Shown piece by piece: positions 12,301 to 25,205 of a stretch of DNA of 64,000 nucleotides. A program made the translations under genes and the position numbers. The DNA lies in contig NC_092582.1 in the NCBI RefSeq assembly GCF_037975245.1, forward strand, positions 21,538,577 to 21,602,576, written 5' to 3'. The notes beneath the pieces were generated by a model, which was given only the letters and a program-made list of their open reading frames with translations, did no database searches and was not told where the DNA came from. Within the stretch, counting starts at the first letter, position 1; each line of letters begins with the position of its first letter. The DNA comes from Apostichopus japonicus. Taxonomy: Eukaryota > Echinodermata > Holothuroidea > Aspidochirotida > Stichopodidae.

Positions 12301-15300
12301 GGGAATGAACTCTTCAACCTTCATATATGCGGATTGTCTTCAGTTGTATTCGTGAGCATTTGCAAGTACATTTAATTTGTATATGTATAGTATTTCATTC
12401 ATACATGTAGCCTGTTAGAAGTTAACAAAAACATAAGTTTAATTTAACACTAGAGCAGTCAAGTCAGATACAACAACAAATGTTCAGTTTTAATTGGTAC
12501 TGATAGAATATTCTTCAGTTACATAATAATTGCTCCAAAAAGCCATTGTGCATAATACATTGCATCAAAGGCACTTTGTTCTTTATTTTGCAGGCAACTG
12601 AAAAATTTGAGAGCAGGGATCACATTTTCCAAACTTTGGAGGACCATGGAGGAATATGTGACTGTCAGTCATCAAAGTAAGTTACAGTTAAAATTTGCAT
12701 CAAAACTACATTGGCAATGCGGTGGCAGTGAGGTGATTTGATTGATTTGGAAAGGGTGTCAAAAATGTTAGGTATTAAGTCCGCTGGATGTGTGATGTGT
12801 TTTGTGTGTCTGTATCATATCTACCTCACATCATGGTTCATGGAAGTAAGCTTGGTATTTTTTAATTTTGGTTTGTAATTGTATCATAAGGAAAGTAAAT
12901 TAATACAGAATAATCTCATAATGCAAGATGTCAGACACTTTGAAAATAATGACCTTGGATAGTGGAATGGTTTAGTGGTAGGGGTATAAAATAGTGATAA
13001 TGTGTTCATCTCTAAGTGTTAATACATTGGATTGGCTGTCTTTTCCAAATGAATTTTGTTTGTTGAAATGTTTGAGTGAACTAACTTCTTGCAATGAAAT
13101 GCATTGAACTGAAAACATTGTACGTTACCTGGTCATCATACTATTACTCTTGCTTTTTGGTTCTATAAAGAGTAGTCTAATTGGCTGTAAACTTTTATGA
13201 GTTAAAGTTAAAACCATTGCTTACTTTAATCCGTGGTTGACAAAGTTACAAGTTACATAATAAAGTTACATGACAAGACAAAGTTACATGACAAAGTAAC
13301 AAAGTTTCATATGTAGAACACTCCCTGTGATGTGATAAGTAATTATGATATGAAATATTTACCTCCAGAATAATTTGCTCCTTTGAGACAAAAATGATGA
13401 CTGTGGTACCTGTTTGTATTTTTATTTTAGAGACACATTCATTTATGGAATCTCAGCTGAGACCAGAGGCCTGGACGAAGCAACTGCTCTGCTTGCGGAT
13501 GCGGTTTACACGCCTAAATTTACAGATGCAGAGGTATGCTGCTAATTTAATCCTCAGTGTTGAGTTGGTATTAATCAGACAAAATCTGTTGCAGAATATT
13601 GATAATTTGTTGTTTGTTCACTTGCTACTGAATTATGGCTAGAGCTTACAGAGCTCACAAGCTTATGTTACACTTGCTTGTAAACATGGTAACTCAAAAA
13701 GTTCATGATTGATTAATGTCATACTTGTTATGTGGATCCATCTTATTGACTACAAGCAACTGGTACAAGATACTGTTATTTTAATTACTCTGTTGGTGGA
13801 TAACAGAAAGTGAAATAACAAAGAATCTTCAATCACCCAAAGAGAGGATTCCTTACTGTATATCTGTGTGTTGGGATCATATTATGACAGAATAAGTTAA
13901 TACTATTTTGTGTTGAAAAATGTACACAAATGATACATCAACAGGTATTCATATTCACTGATCATTGCCAAGAAAAGCTTCTCACAAACAAAGTGTAACC
14001 TATCACTCAAGGCAGATGGTTGAAAATATTGAAAATTTATGCAATGAAGTTATAGGGTCTCAAATATGTATTTAATACAGCTAAATGATGACAGAGGTTT
14101 GTCAATCATTTGTTTTCATTCCAGAAGCTAATTTCCCAAGTGTTATCTTTCTTTACATGTTATAATACTTTGTGTCATTTGTGATCTGTTTATTGAAGGT
14201 AGAAGAAGCCAGGCAGAGCATCCAGTTTGAACTGGAGGATCTACAGCTTCGGCCGGACCCGGAACCTTTACTTACAGAAATGATTCATTCAGTAGGTATA
14301 ACTGTATATTAAAGTCTGAGATATAATGTTTCCATACCTCTGGTGTCTTTTTATATATATATATGCTTGCCAGAGTGAAAACACTTTTGCTTTAAAACTA
14401 GATTTGTTTGTTGTTGACCAATCAAGTTTTAATTCAAATAGAAAGAAAACCTAAAACAAAAGGAATGAAAAATTTCAAATTGTGCATAATTTGTATGTGA
14501 TTAATACATTCATGAAAGTGTCAAGGTGATGAGATGTTTGTCACCAAAGTTGTAAAGAATCATTAATATTTCTTTTCTAAAATTGTTCATTTGTTGAAAA
14601 CATCTGTGATTTTGTGGTTAGTTGAACATAAAATTGGTGGCCAGATGCAAAAAGCTGCTTTAAAGGACTACTGCAGGGACATAAGTTTGGTTTGTTGTAG
14701 ACATTTGAAAGCCATTGCTGTCACTCTGTTCTATCTATATCCCACTGATATGGTTTGATAAATGATAATGATATAGGCACACACAGATCAGAGTGACTTG
14801 CAGGCCTTGAGAAATATTTTTATAAGTACCCGCCACTTGGCGACCGTGACTAAAAATCTACTCGCCACATAAAGAAAATTTACTTGCCACTATATTTGCT
14901 GTTCAAGTCTCCATAGTACAGATCTACAACATCAATAGTATCAGTGAACAAAGGTTAGGCACTTAGGCAGATTCATGGTGCTATGTATTTGCACATTTCA
15001 AAAATTATGTTTCTGTGCACTGAAGTTTATACTATTTGCATCAAGAGTAAGTGATGAACAAAGTTAAACATGTCGCAGAATCATAATAAGCAGCTAGGCC
15101 TACTGTAGAGTCTAAAACAATTAATACAAAAACATCTGCAAGAATACCTACAAAGATAACTTGCATTGTGTTACATTAGGGCTCCTCTAGTACTAGGCAT
15201 AAACTATACAGAAGCTAGGGGTGCGCGAGTCCTAAGCCTATACAGTACCTCATTGCTACTGTACTCTGAACCGCTACCTGATTAGCGCGACTTTGTACAT

Positions 15301-18300
15301 TTTCCAAATTATTTATCTTGTCTTTAACTGCAGGTATGTGCGCCAAAAAATATCTCACTCTTACTTCATTACACTGCCTAAATTAAAGCGATATTTAACA
15401 CAATAAAAATCTAAGGTTGAAAGAGCATCTATCTTCCACTGGTGTTGTGTAAATCTTTGCAAAAAATCCAAGGCAGCGATAAAAGCAAACTTGTCTCAAA
15501 ACTCCTTAAGTTGTTGTATATTTTGCGAATTATGACTGATTGCATGTAGGAAATGCCTTAAGCAATAATTTAGGAGATGTTTGGCCACCTTAAGTGTATT
15601 GGTATTCTGACACGAAACACTTTTAACAATGGTTATTGATAGCAGTCTAACTGTGAATAACCAAACTGTCGTGATATCAACGGTTAATAAATTTTTTAAT
15701 TGGTTGAGAAACTAATATATGAACACAAAATATTTATGAATGCCTTTAAGACACATTACGTACTATGTAAGTTCAAACCATTCCCTCTAAAATAAATTAT
15801 TTTAGATTTTAAATGATGCCATTGCTGTATGTTTGTAAATGCTCCATGAAGTTTGTGAACAATCTACACACATGAAAACTTCCCGTACATAATGCACGTA
15901 CAGATAGCGAACCATTTTACACAGTAAATTCACATTGAGAATGGTAATTGATGAAAACCAGTTTGAACCTTAAACGGTCTTCAAGTTTACCAAGGTACTG
16001 CTTTCATGATTCTGTGAAACGATTGAGAGACTTGCTAATATTGGGGCTTGACTAGCCCACGTGTCATTCGCCAAAATGTCAAGCGTAGTGCATTTTCTAT
16101 TCGCCAAAGCTAACTCGAGTTGGCGACCGTATTTCACGAGGCCCGGTAACTTGACTACCTGGTCTAGCTCATAGAAGCATTACAAAAACTAATAGCATGG
16201 ACAAAATGGTGGCCATCGGTGATGTTGTTTGTATGAAGTTAAAATAACATTGCCTGAATGGTTTATTTGAATTTATGAAACAATGAATTAACTTACATTA
16301 AGGTTTAGGTTTGAACAAAAGTACCAACATCTTCCTTTTTTTGCTCAAGTTATCAGAAAGTTAGGAAACAAGGAGTAACATTTAGCATTGAGCTAAATCA
16401 GATGACATCATCTGCAGTTTAACCCCAATGGAACATTTCAGACATGTATCATATTATAATTGTCAATATCTGGAGAAGATTTATTAATATTACCCTTTTT
16501 TTGTGTTTCTGTATCTCAAGTCATCCTTTAATGAGCAATTTCTTCAATATTTTGAAGTATTTAGATAGTCAGGGTTGTCATAGCAACACACAGGTTCAAT
16601 CTTAAAATGCTAACATTTTTGTTTCATATTTTGATTGATTTCACAGGCAGCTTACAGTTCCAATACTTTAGGTTTCCCACGGGTGTGTCCATCTGATAAC
16701 ATAACCAGAATAGATAGAGCGCAACTCTACCACTTTATGTACAATCACTTCACACCATCTCGAACAGTGCTCGCAGGAGTCGGCATGCCTCACGAGAAAC
16801 TGATAGAATACGCCAAGAAATACTTTGAAGGAGTAACTCCCGTCTGGGATACACCAGAGACGCTAAAGATGGGCCGCAACTTTGATGGATCTATATCCCA
16901 GTATACTGGTGGCATTGAAACTGTAAGAATTAGTCAGTTTTAGTAGAATTAACTAGTTCGTTTGAATGTTCAAATAGCTACCCTTCTCATGAAATACAAC
17001 AATCAAAATCAATTTTGGGACCTAAGGTCTACTGCTAGCTCAAAGTCGAAGGTGAGTCTCAAAAACAGGACCTTTGAGATATATAAGCCATTGCTTTTAG
17101 CATCCAGCAAACTCTGCATTTGTTCTACATTCTCAGGTGGAACGAGACATGTCCAACGTGGCACCAGGAACACCCATCCCTGATCTTGCCCATGCTGTTT
17201 TGGCATTAGAAAGTTGTGGTCACCAACATCCTGATTTTATAGCATTTGCAGTCCTTAACATGCTCATGGGAGGTGGTGGTTCCTTCTCAGCTGGAGGACC
17301 AGGCAAAGGCATGTACACGAGACTGTATTTAAATGTCCTCAATCGCTTCCCTTGGATGTATAGCGCCACCGCCATTCATCATAGCTATGCTGACTCGGGA
17401 ATATTCTGCATCCATGCCAGTGCCGACCCAGGAATGGTAATTATCTAACGGTAGAATTCTTTCTTTCTTCCTTCATGCCTTCTCCTTCCTATCCCCAATC
17501 TAACCTTTACTTACTCTGACTTCCATTACACATGTGTGGGAGGATTTATTTGATGTTGCATTTCACTTCAAAATGATGAGAAAGAAAGTTCATCTATAAT
17601 GCATGTTTTTACTTTTGGACTCCAAGTTTTACCTTACAACTTTCAAAGCTACTTTTTAAATTAATGAATTCTAATGACCTGATAAAGTGAATACATATAT
17701 ATTGTAGAACTACTCAAAGCTTTTAACACCTCTTGCTATCAATAAATTTTATCACTGGATCAGGAGAATGCAGATCTGGCAATTGTTTTAAATTTCTAAA
17801 TCAGATTTATGATTCTTTGATTCGATTTTAATGTTTTTAAATAAAATGCTCTGTTTATCATGAATACTTAAGTATGCTAATTGTAAATGGTCTGTGGTAC
17901 ATACGGAAACACAGCATTCGTTAAATGAACAGAAATTCAAGTTTCCTGATCTTTTAATTAAAAAAAATAGAAGGAGAATGTAATTGCTTAAAGTAAGATT
18001 TTTTCTCCCTTAAATTGACTTTGTGATGGTTTTTTTTATCCTAGGTTTTGTTTTTAGCTATGTTTATTATTGTATATGTATAGCCAAATGTCTGTTGTGT
18101 TATTTGGTGCCTTAATTTAACGAACTGTTGATATAGTAATCTATGCTATTTGGATGCTTCTCTCTAAACCGTTCATATAACTCTGGTGTTGTTTTACACA
18201 TTTTCAGAAATAAGTCATCATATATGAATTGTGCACCCATCTTGCTTGCTTTCTCCTCTTTTTAGATGAGAGAGCTTGTTGAAGTCATCATTAGGGAATT

Positions 18301-19712
18301 TCAAAACATGGCCAAGAATATTGAACAGGTGTGTATTTACTAACATAGTATCAAAATGTGACAGAACAAATAAGAGAGGGAATTGCATGTACTAAGGGTA
18401 TCTATTCATGCTTGTCTTTGTAATGGAATTTTCTTAAGTACTGACCAGTGGTTGTCTAAATGCGTATGCTCCTAGCTTTTTTCCAGTACCTGCTCTGATG
18501 AGTTTCATTGGTTTGAGATCTGTCGTTGGATATGGTCTTGCTTTAATGATTAATTTCTATTTTGTAGATAAGAAAGAAATGTATAAGAAATAGATCAACA
18601 GAAGAAACAGTTAAGAGTTGATTGTAGGATTAAGCCATGCACAATGTACAGGCATAATCCACTTTCAAAGACAACATAATATTAGCTTTGATAATGTTAG
18701 GACAAGGTTAGAACATATTCCACAACATCAGGTATCGTTGTTAATACCTACATTAACTTTGAAATTTGACTACTCCATAGTGAACAAAAGAACTTTACAA
18801 AGATAAAAACAGACATACAACAGTAGTGACAACCTTCTTTTCCATTCTTTTATTAAATGAATGTTTCCTTATTTATTTATATATTTATTCTATCTGATTA
18901 GTCTGAGCTGAGCAGAGCCAAGAAGCAGCTTCAATCGATGTTAATGATGAATCTAGAGGCCAGACCTGTAGTCTTTGAAGATCTTGGAAGACAAGTTCTA
19001 GCGACAGGAGTCAGAAAAAACCCTGATGAGTTTGTCAGAATGATTGGTGAGAATTTGCATTTTAGTGGTTTGTAGACTTTATTGTTAAATGAAAGAAGGC
19101 TGGATATTAATCTTGGCTGGATTAAATGATTAACCATACTGCCACCACATGCCTCAAAATTGGAAGGAGTAAACTGTACTCTGACTTCTTTAATCAGTCT
19201 ATTCTTGGATATTTACTCATTTTTATCTCTTAGATCAGGAATTGCACGTCAAGTTTTTTCCCCTGTTTGTCCCTTATTCTTTGGTTTGGTTAGTGGACCT
19301 CGTATCTTTAGCTTGACAGATGTTTTGTTTGTATGGTCACCAATGTTGATCTTATGCAGCAGTTACACCTGTCATGCTTTAATACAGTTAAGGCTGGACC
19401 AGTGTAATTACGGTCACTTCCCTTTGTAGTCAGTTTTTCATTCTTCTGTTGTTTTTTATTTGCTATCAGTAACACACAACGTTATAGTTGATGAGGTCAT
19501 TGTCAGGAAGATACCCATGCTTTTATTTGTTCTCTGTAGAGCGTGTGACAGCAGAAGATGTGAGGAGAGCCGCGAGCAGTATGCTTTTGACTAACCCATC
19601 AGTAGCTGCCCTTGGGAACCTCGCAGCATTCCCTGACTACGGGGACATTCAGAAGGCATTTGCAAGCAAAGATGGTAGCCTTCCTAGGAAATTCTCTTTG
19701 TTCAGGAGGTAG
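9310..19712 (+). CDS. PMPCA: Mitochondrial processing peptidase subunit alpha, complete, 11 exons
   Basis: This subunit pairs with the catalytic beta subunit in the mitochondrial matrix to remove targeting presequences from imported proteins. Coding exons are 9310-9365, 10304-10500, 11649-11728, 12594-12676, 13431-13533, 14199-14291, 16647-16922, 17137-17436, 18266-18328, 18902-19046 and 19540-19712 (TAG stop). All introns are GT-AG, phases join exactly, and the total is 1,569 nt or 522 residues, close to the vertebrate length of about 525. Residues 1 to about 30 are rich in R, K and S with no acids, as in a mitochondrial presequence. Residues 103-107 read HFLEK: the beta-type HxxEH zinc site is degenerate, as expected for the alpha subunit. 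The glycine-rich loop spans residues 341-355. [20 protein letters not shown] and [18 protein letters not shown] also match the family. A hAT-like element and a SINE sit in introns. Identification is by recognising family motifs. Confidence 0.95.
10990..11245 (+). mobile_element. tRNA-derived SINE (family A) in PMPCA intron 2
   Basis: RNA polymerase III promoter boxes are visible: A box TAGCCTAGTGG at 11001-11011 and a perfect B box GGTTCGATTCC at 11045-11055, spaced as in a tRNA. A non-tRNA body follows and ends in CGCGAGTTCCTGCTTGCGGGAAG and a CATA-rich tail. Diverged copies with the same body lie at 56062-56290 (+) and 59430-59672 (-). The sequence is not a functional tRNA gene: the second half does not fold back to the head. 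Confidence 0.85.
14801..16145 (+). mobile_element. hAT-like non-autonomous element, 1,345 bp, in PMPCA intron 6
   Basis: The ends are imperfect inverted repeats: CAGGCCTTGAGAAATA at the left, and the complement of the right end reads CGGGCCTCGTGAAATA. They are flanked by GTGACTTG (14793-14800) and GTAACTTG (16146-16153), an 8-bp target duplication with one mismatch, the size typical of hAT transposons. Sub-terminal 'ttggcgaccg' motifs occur near both ends. No transposase frame is visible. Part of the interior (15657-15923) recurs at 6373-6642. Confidence 0.7.
15657..15923 (+). repeat. Second copy of the 6373-6642 repeat
   Basis: This segment aligns over its whole length with 6373-6642, with scattered substitutions and small indels. 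It lies inside the hAT-like element and so defines part of that element's body. Confidence 0.7.
17137..17436 (+). CDS. PMPCA: PMPCA exon 8: glycine-rich substrate-recognition loop
   Basis: This 300-nt phase-0 exon encodes VERDMSNV, then [16 protein letters not shown], then RLYLNVLNR and CIHASADP. In the family, the glycine-rich loop of the alpha subunit guards the substrate cavity and is needed for presequence binding. The loop is intact here, supporting a working gene. Confidence 0.95.
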
Positions 19713-20148
19713 CAGTGATGGAAAGGAGGCAAGTGTAGGTTAATGCTCCAGAACTGTTGTCCACTGCTGGCTGTCATATTTAAACCAACTACATCATGGA
19801 ATCTAGAAAGAGAACAACAGTTGTTTACAGTAGATAATGGACTTCTCCGAGGGGAATACTTCTCCATTAAAACTGGGTATATTGGTGACCTAAAATTATG
19901 ATGCAATTTTATGATTTACTCAGAATAGTTGACGTTCAGAGAAATCATGCATTTCGGATTACTTCTTTGTATTAGATTTAGGGTTTGCACAACCGTGATA
20001 AGGTTAACTAACTATGTACAATGTATACATCCAAACTTTATCAGACATTATGTAACACATGGAATCTCCTCTGGTAATCTACATTTGTTGTTATGAACTC
20101 TGTTAATTGGAAATGTGTAGAGAAAAGTGGTCATGATCTTTTCTTTGA

Positions 20149-20154
20149 ATTAAA
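20149..20154 (+). promoter_or_regulatory. Possible PMPCA polyadenylation signal (ATTAAA)
   Basis: ATTAAA lies 437 nt after the PMPCA stop codon. A canonical AATAAA also occurs at 21089-21094. If that one is used, the 73-bp array at 20219-20656 would be part of the 3' UTR. The sequence alone does not decide between them. Confidence 0.35.
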
Positions 20155-20218
20155 GATAATTTTCTATACAACGTATGTTATATGTACACATTGTAAGTAA
20201 ATGTAAGTAAGTTTGATA

Positions 20219-20656
20219 ATCCCTGATCTAAGGTTAGTTTATGTCTTATGGTTATAGCAGAACTTAGATTGCATCTCCTTGTGATGAGTAAATCCCTGAT
20301 CTAAGGTTAGTTTATGTCTTATGGTTATAGCAGAACTTAGATTGCATCTCCTTGTGATGAGTAAATCCCTGATCTAAGGTTAGTTTATGGCTTGTGGTTA
20401 TAGCAGAACTTAGATTGCATCTCCTTGTGATGAGTAAATCCCTGATCTAAGGTTAGTTTATGTCTTGTGGTTATAGCAGAACTTAGATTGCATCTCCTTG
20501 TGATGAGTAAATCCCTGATCTAAGGTTAGTTTATGGCTTGTGGTTATAGCAGAACTTAGATTGCATCTCCTTGTGATGAGTAAATCCCTGATCTAAGGTT
20601 AGTTTATGGCTTGTGGTTATAGCAGAACTTAGATTGCATCTCCTTGTGATGAGTAA
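20219..20656 (+). repeat. Tandem array, 6 exact-length copies of 73 bp
   Basis: The unit starts ATCCCTGATCTAAGGTTAG and ends TTGTGATGAGTAA. Starts fall at 20219, 20292, 20365, 20438, 20511 and 20584, exactly 73 bp apart, and copies differ at only a few sites (for example TGTCTTATGG versus TGGCTTGTGG). It lies 0.5 kb downstream of the PMPCA stop codon. Confidence 0.95.
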
Positions 20657-22449
20657 AAACATTTGTTAGTTGACCCTCCTCTACAGGATGGACTTATGTT
20701 TGTCATTTTTCCACAATAGAACAGTCTGTTTTGTTTAAGAAGAACAAAATGTAACCAGAAAGGCAACACTAGGTGCTTTCCTCTCAAGAGCATCAGTGGT
20801 TTCTCAATTTTTTAGACAAACTTATTTATAACTCTTTTTTAAGGTGCTTCCTGAATGCTGTCGGCATCCATGTTATGTCACACAATTAGGATTGTAAACA
20901 TAGGACAAAACCCCAGTGAAAGAAGATGCCTGAGCATGTGTGACCATAATTGGATTGTCTAGCACATGTATAGGGCAATAATTGTCATAACTTACTGTAC
21001 CATGGACAACTTCAATGATTGCTTTGGTTCCCCAAACAAGAAATATAGTGTCTCGGACCAACAGACATCCTCTTAAGAATATAGTCTGAATAAAAAGGTA
21101 TCATCATTGATACCTACATAATAAGTGCAAGTATAGAGGATGCATTGGGTCTGCTTGTTTATTGTGTGCATCCTCTGTTGTAAAAGTCAAACATTGATGG
21201 AAGGATAATTTTATGTCATAATAAACAAAATTAATAATTATTCTTCTGTTTTGAGTGTCACCTTTACTTAATAACATGCGTTCTTTCTATCTGCATGTCC
21301 TTTTTTTCTGCAAAATTTAACACCTTTGCAGTGAGATTTTAAACCCTATTGAACAGTTTTAGTTGTGGACATTTGCCGTTTAACGGTAATATATTGAACT
21401 TTAAATGAAAGTTCAAATTAGCCTCGAAAGGAACTTTATGGCGACACTTCCATTAAGGATTAGATCCTGCAATCGGTGTCGAGCAGTAATTTTATTTTCA
21501 ACCCCCCTCCCCCACCCCCTCACCTGGCTTACATAAGGCCCTGTACCAGACCCTGCTCAACTGGAAGTTGAGGCTTCTATAGTAGCAGACAAGGAATGAA
21601 CCATATCCTGTGTGATGTACCGAGCTGATACTAACGCCTACTACTATTGTGTTAATTACCAATCATGGAACTTAAATTCACAGCTGATCCTTGGTCAACT
21701 TTGAGCTGTGTTTACATATTTGGGTTCTAATCCTCCCTTGATCCTAGTCATGGTCTGATCTACGTATACGTTACAAATTCGACACTGAGCGTGTGGTTCA
21801 TCACCTATACTCTCGGGCTAATGTAAACAGGAATTAAGACTAGTATTGCCCTCAAATTACTGGGATGTAGACACAAGGTCACCATTGAACGTTGAGGCAT
21901 CTGTTTGATAATATGGTTATATTGGATAGATATTTGTTCTACATTCAACCCAGATCTCATACATTGCAATGTTTGTAAGATTACATTAGGTTGATAAATT
22001 AACACTTTGAGGGAGTTTGCATGTTCTTGATTATTCCTTATTTAGTGCAAGAATCATATTGTTTTTACTGTGGAGGTCAAAGGCTCTTTTAGACCAACAA
22101 TGGTCAAATCCTGAAGAGCATGTAAACACTAAAATTCTACACACAAAAAAGGTTCAAACATGGTAGGTAAATGTACATCCACTTCAGTTAATAATACATG
22201 ATCCTTTTGCTTTCTGTGGAGGTGAAAGTGAACACTTTGTAAACAATGTAAAAAGTAAAGCTTGAACAAAATTCTTACTTGGGATGTGGATGCACCTTCT
22301 GTGCACAGTTTATAAAATATATGAAATATGGCAATGAATGATTAAGCCTATTTGGTTTTCTGGTTTGTTAATTGCTAATGTCTAGCCATGAAGGATATGA
22401 CTGCATGTTCATGTCCCACTCCCCATTTCCCTCTCACCTTTCACCTCTA
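20657..22449. other. Intergenic; nothing recognised
   Basis: AT-rich sequence without a supported exon. A partial AGGTCA-family fragment (GAGGTCAAAGG) sits near 22074-22085. C-rich runs near 21500-21530 have no clear boundaries. Confidence 0.5.
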
Positions 22450-22830
22450 GTTTAGGTGGTTGGTACTTTATCATCTTAAACTGTACAGGTGGTTGGTATC
22501 ATATTGCATTGAACTAAGGGTGGTTAAAACCTTATTGTATTATGTTGTTGGGGTTGTTGGTACCTCATTGCAATAAACTATAAAGGGTGATTGATATACA
22601 TAAAACATTTAAGGTGGTTGGTACCTCATTACAATTACATGTAAGGTGGTTGGCATCTCAATGTATGTAACTGTTAGGGTGGTTGGTACTTCAGTGCATC
22701 CATTTGTAAGGTACCTCAGTTCATATTACTGTAAGGATGGTTGCATATAACTATGGCTGGTACTCCAGTGCAAATTACTGTAAGGTTGGTTTGTACCTCA
22801 GTGCATACACAGATGGTTGGCAATATACTG
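22450..22830 (+). repeat. Degenerate tandem array of 'GGTGGTTGGTACCTCA' units
   Basis: Diverged units of roughly 45 bp carry the core GGTGGTTGGTACCTCA-TTGCA-TAACTGTAAGG. Around eight units are visible, with indels and truncated members. The divergence indicates an old array. Confidence 0.75.
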
Positions 22831-23029
22831 ATGGATAGAACTGACTACAAACTTGAATTTTTAAACAAAAGAGAGAGGGAGGAAGTCAGATAAGCAGAAG
22901 GGTTTGGGTCTTTCAAAGTTATTTTTTTGATGCTATGATTGGGCCAGATTGGACATTGGAAATTCTATTTCATCTTCAAATTTCTGCTTTTTCTTCCTTT
23001 TATGGTTTCGATGATAATCGTAACCTTTG

Positions 23030-23785
23030 CATTCATGTTGGCTTATGTGTGTGTGTTTGTGACGCCGAGCTTGTAAACACGATATCTGAAGAAGGGAAGG
23101 TCGGACCAATTCCGTATTTGTTGTGTAAAAGTACCACATTGAGTACAAGAAGCCTATAGTTTTTGTGGAGGTCAAAGGTCATTTGGGATCACCAGGGGTC
23201 AAATTGTGAAAACATTGTAAACACGATATCTCAAAAGGGAAGCTTGGGCAGACCTCATATTTGGTGTGTACAAACTACCACATTGAGTTGAAGAAACCTA
23301 TTGTTTTGACATAGGACAAAGGTCATTTGGGGTCAACAGCGGTCAAATTTTGAAAACCTTGTAAACATGATATCTCAACATTGGAAGCTTGGGCAGATCT
23401 CATACTTGGTATGAAGGTGTATAACATTGAGTAAAAGAAGCCTTTTGATTTTGGTGGAGACCAAAGGTCATTTGAAGTCAACAAACGCCAATCATTTATT
23501 TCTCCCCTCTTATCTGTCTCTCTACACTAACGCACCTTCCTACAAGTAATATCGCAAGGGAAGCTTGGACAGTAGCATATTTGGTATGTAATTGTACCAC
23601 TTTGAGTATAAGAAGCCTAATATGTGCAGAGGTCATAGTTGTTTGAGTTCACTAGGGGTCAAATTGTGAAAACTATGTTTAACACAATATTTCAACAAGG
23701 ACAGATGTCATATTTAGTATGTTGATGTATCACATTTAGTACAAGAAGCCTGTTGTTGAGGTCAATGGTCATTTCAAGACAGCCT
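23030..23785 (+). repeat. Tandem/dispersed AGGTCA-rich repeat (four or more units)
   Basis: Units of about 130-150 bp contain, in order: AACACGATATCTC, GGAAGCTTGGGCAGA, TCATATTTGGT-TGTA, ACCACATTGAGTACAAGAAGCCT, GAGGTCAAAGGTCATTTGGG and GTCAAATTGTGAAAAC. A perfect direct repeat AGGTCAAAGGTCA is at 23169-23181, and AGGACAAAGGTCA at 23313-23325. The same family occurs reversed at 7010-7345 and as fragments near 1060-1215 and 22074. Confidence 0.85.
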
Positions 23786-24185
23786 ATGTCATTGTGAATT
23801 TATTGTTTGTTACATCACACTGCTTTTCACTGTATTACTAAGATCAAGTATGTTGTACACCCTCACTATACATTATGTCAGATTCATGAAAGAAAACTGC
23901 TCATGTTACATCATTGAAACCACAATGCAATTTTGCATTTTGGTTCAACTATGTCCTGAAAACCATGATATCGTTTATTGAAAATTTGGCTCTGTACCAA
24001 CACTTAAGGTTAGGGTACAAAATTCATATTTCTGGAAAATTTTATGACGTGTCAACCAACAGGTTGATTATTCCTCGGCATTTTGACTTCCTGTATTCAA
24101 ATTTCTACTATTTTTGGAAAGTCTTGACTCCCTTTATCTCAATTTTTTGACAGTGTAAAAAGATTTGAGGGATTAGATTGAAATT

Positions 24186-24491
24186 CAAGGGCGTAGGAAC
24201 CGGGGGGCTGGTGAAAAATATGGGGGGCGGAAGTATCATTCCGCCCCCTCGCTTTGCAAGCCAAAAAAACCCTTTTTCATTTCTCAATAAATGATAACAT
24301 CAGTAAGGAACTAACTGCCCTTAGTGCTCAGAACATTTTGGCAGAAAAAAATCTCATTGGAGCACCAAATTGCATCTGAGGCCACCTGGAAATGCAAAAA
24401 GACCCCCTCCCCTTAGACCCCTCCCCCAGGCCGGCCATCAGTCTTCAGCCCCCCCACCCCCCACTCAAAAGTACCTTCCTATACGCCACTG
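24186..24491 (+). mobile_element. hAT MITE, 306 bp
   Basis: The left end CAAGGGCGTAGGAACC is an imperfect inverted copy of the right end (complement CAGTGGCGTATAGGAAGG). Flanks TTGAAATT (24178-24185) and TTAAAATT (24492-24499) form an 8-bp target duplication with one mismatch. The interior shares CACCAAATTGCATCTGAGG and 'cccttagacccctcccccag' with the outer element at 39051-40445, so the two are related. Confidence 0.75.
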
Positions 24492-25205
24492 TTAAAATTA
24501 CAACGTTTTGTGTTGAAAATTATCAAAAAATTTCAACTATCTCTTTCAACTATAGTGCATACTCTTATGGACATTTGAACTTTTTATATTTACTTTGAGA
24601 AAGTAAGAAAGTTATGTAAAAATTTGGACTTTTTGTGTCAAACTTTAAACTTCTTATCCCCAAAGATTGGCTAGTTTATTAAACAAAATGTCAACTCTTT
24701 TCTGAAACTTCGACTGTTCTAAAACTGTCCATTTGTTCCTAGCTATTTAGGGTGCCTGTTTATATCAAATTTCAAAGTTATGTTACGTTGTTTGGAGATG
24801 TTGTAATCTCAAAATTTGTACTTTTCATCTTATATGTATTTAATGTAATGGCTTTTAAATGAAATTGTGGATTTTCACTAGGAAATTTTCACAAATCCAC
24901 AAAAGTTGTCATTGTTACATAAAAAAATGTTGACTTTCCATGTAACAATTTTCCACTTTGTGTCGAAATTTCACGAATTTTGAAAAACAGAAATTGACGG
25001 ATTGTGAGGGGATATGAAAGAAAAGTTGATCGTCTTATTGCCCGGCATTCTGTTTGCTAATACACAGTTATGAATCATACGTTTAAGAATATCACTTTGT
25101 AGGACAAATAGCACCTTTTTCAACATTTACCAATGTCAGCAATTTTGCTTAAAACTTGAAATGCCATTCCCATTGCCAACCAAGCTAGGCCAAGTTGAGG
25201 TGTAA

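Noticed and set aside
20219-20656. CRISPR-like array
   Set aside because: The units are contiguous 73-bp tandem copies with no unique spacers, in an animal genome.
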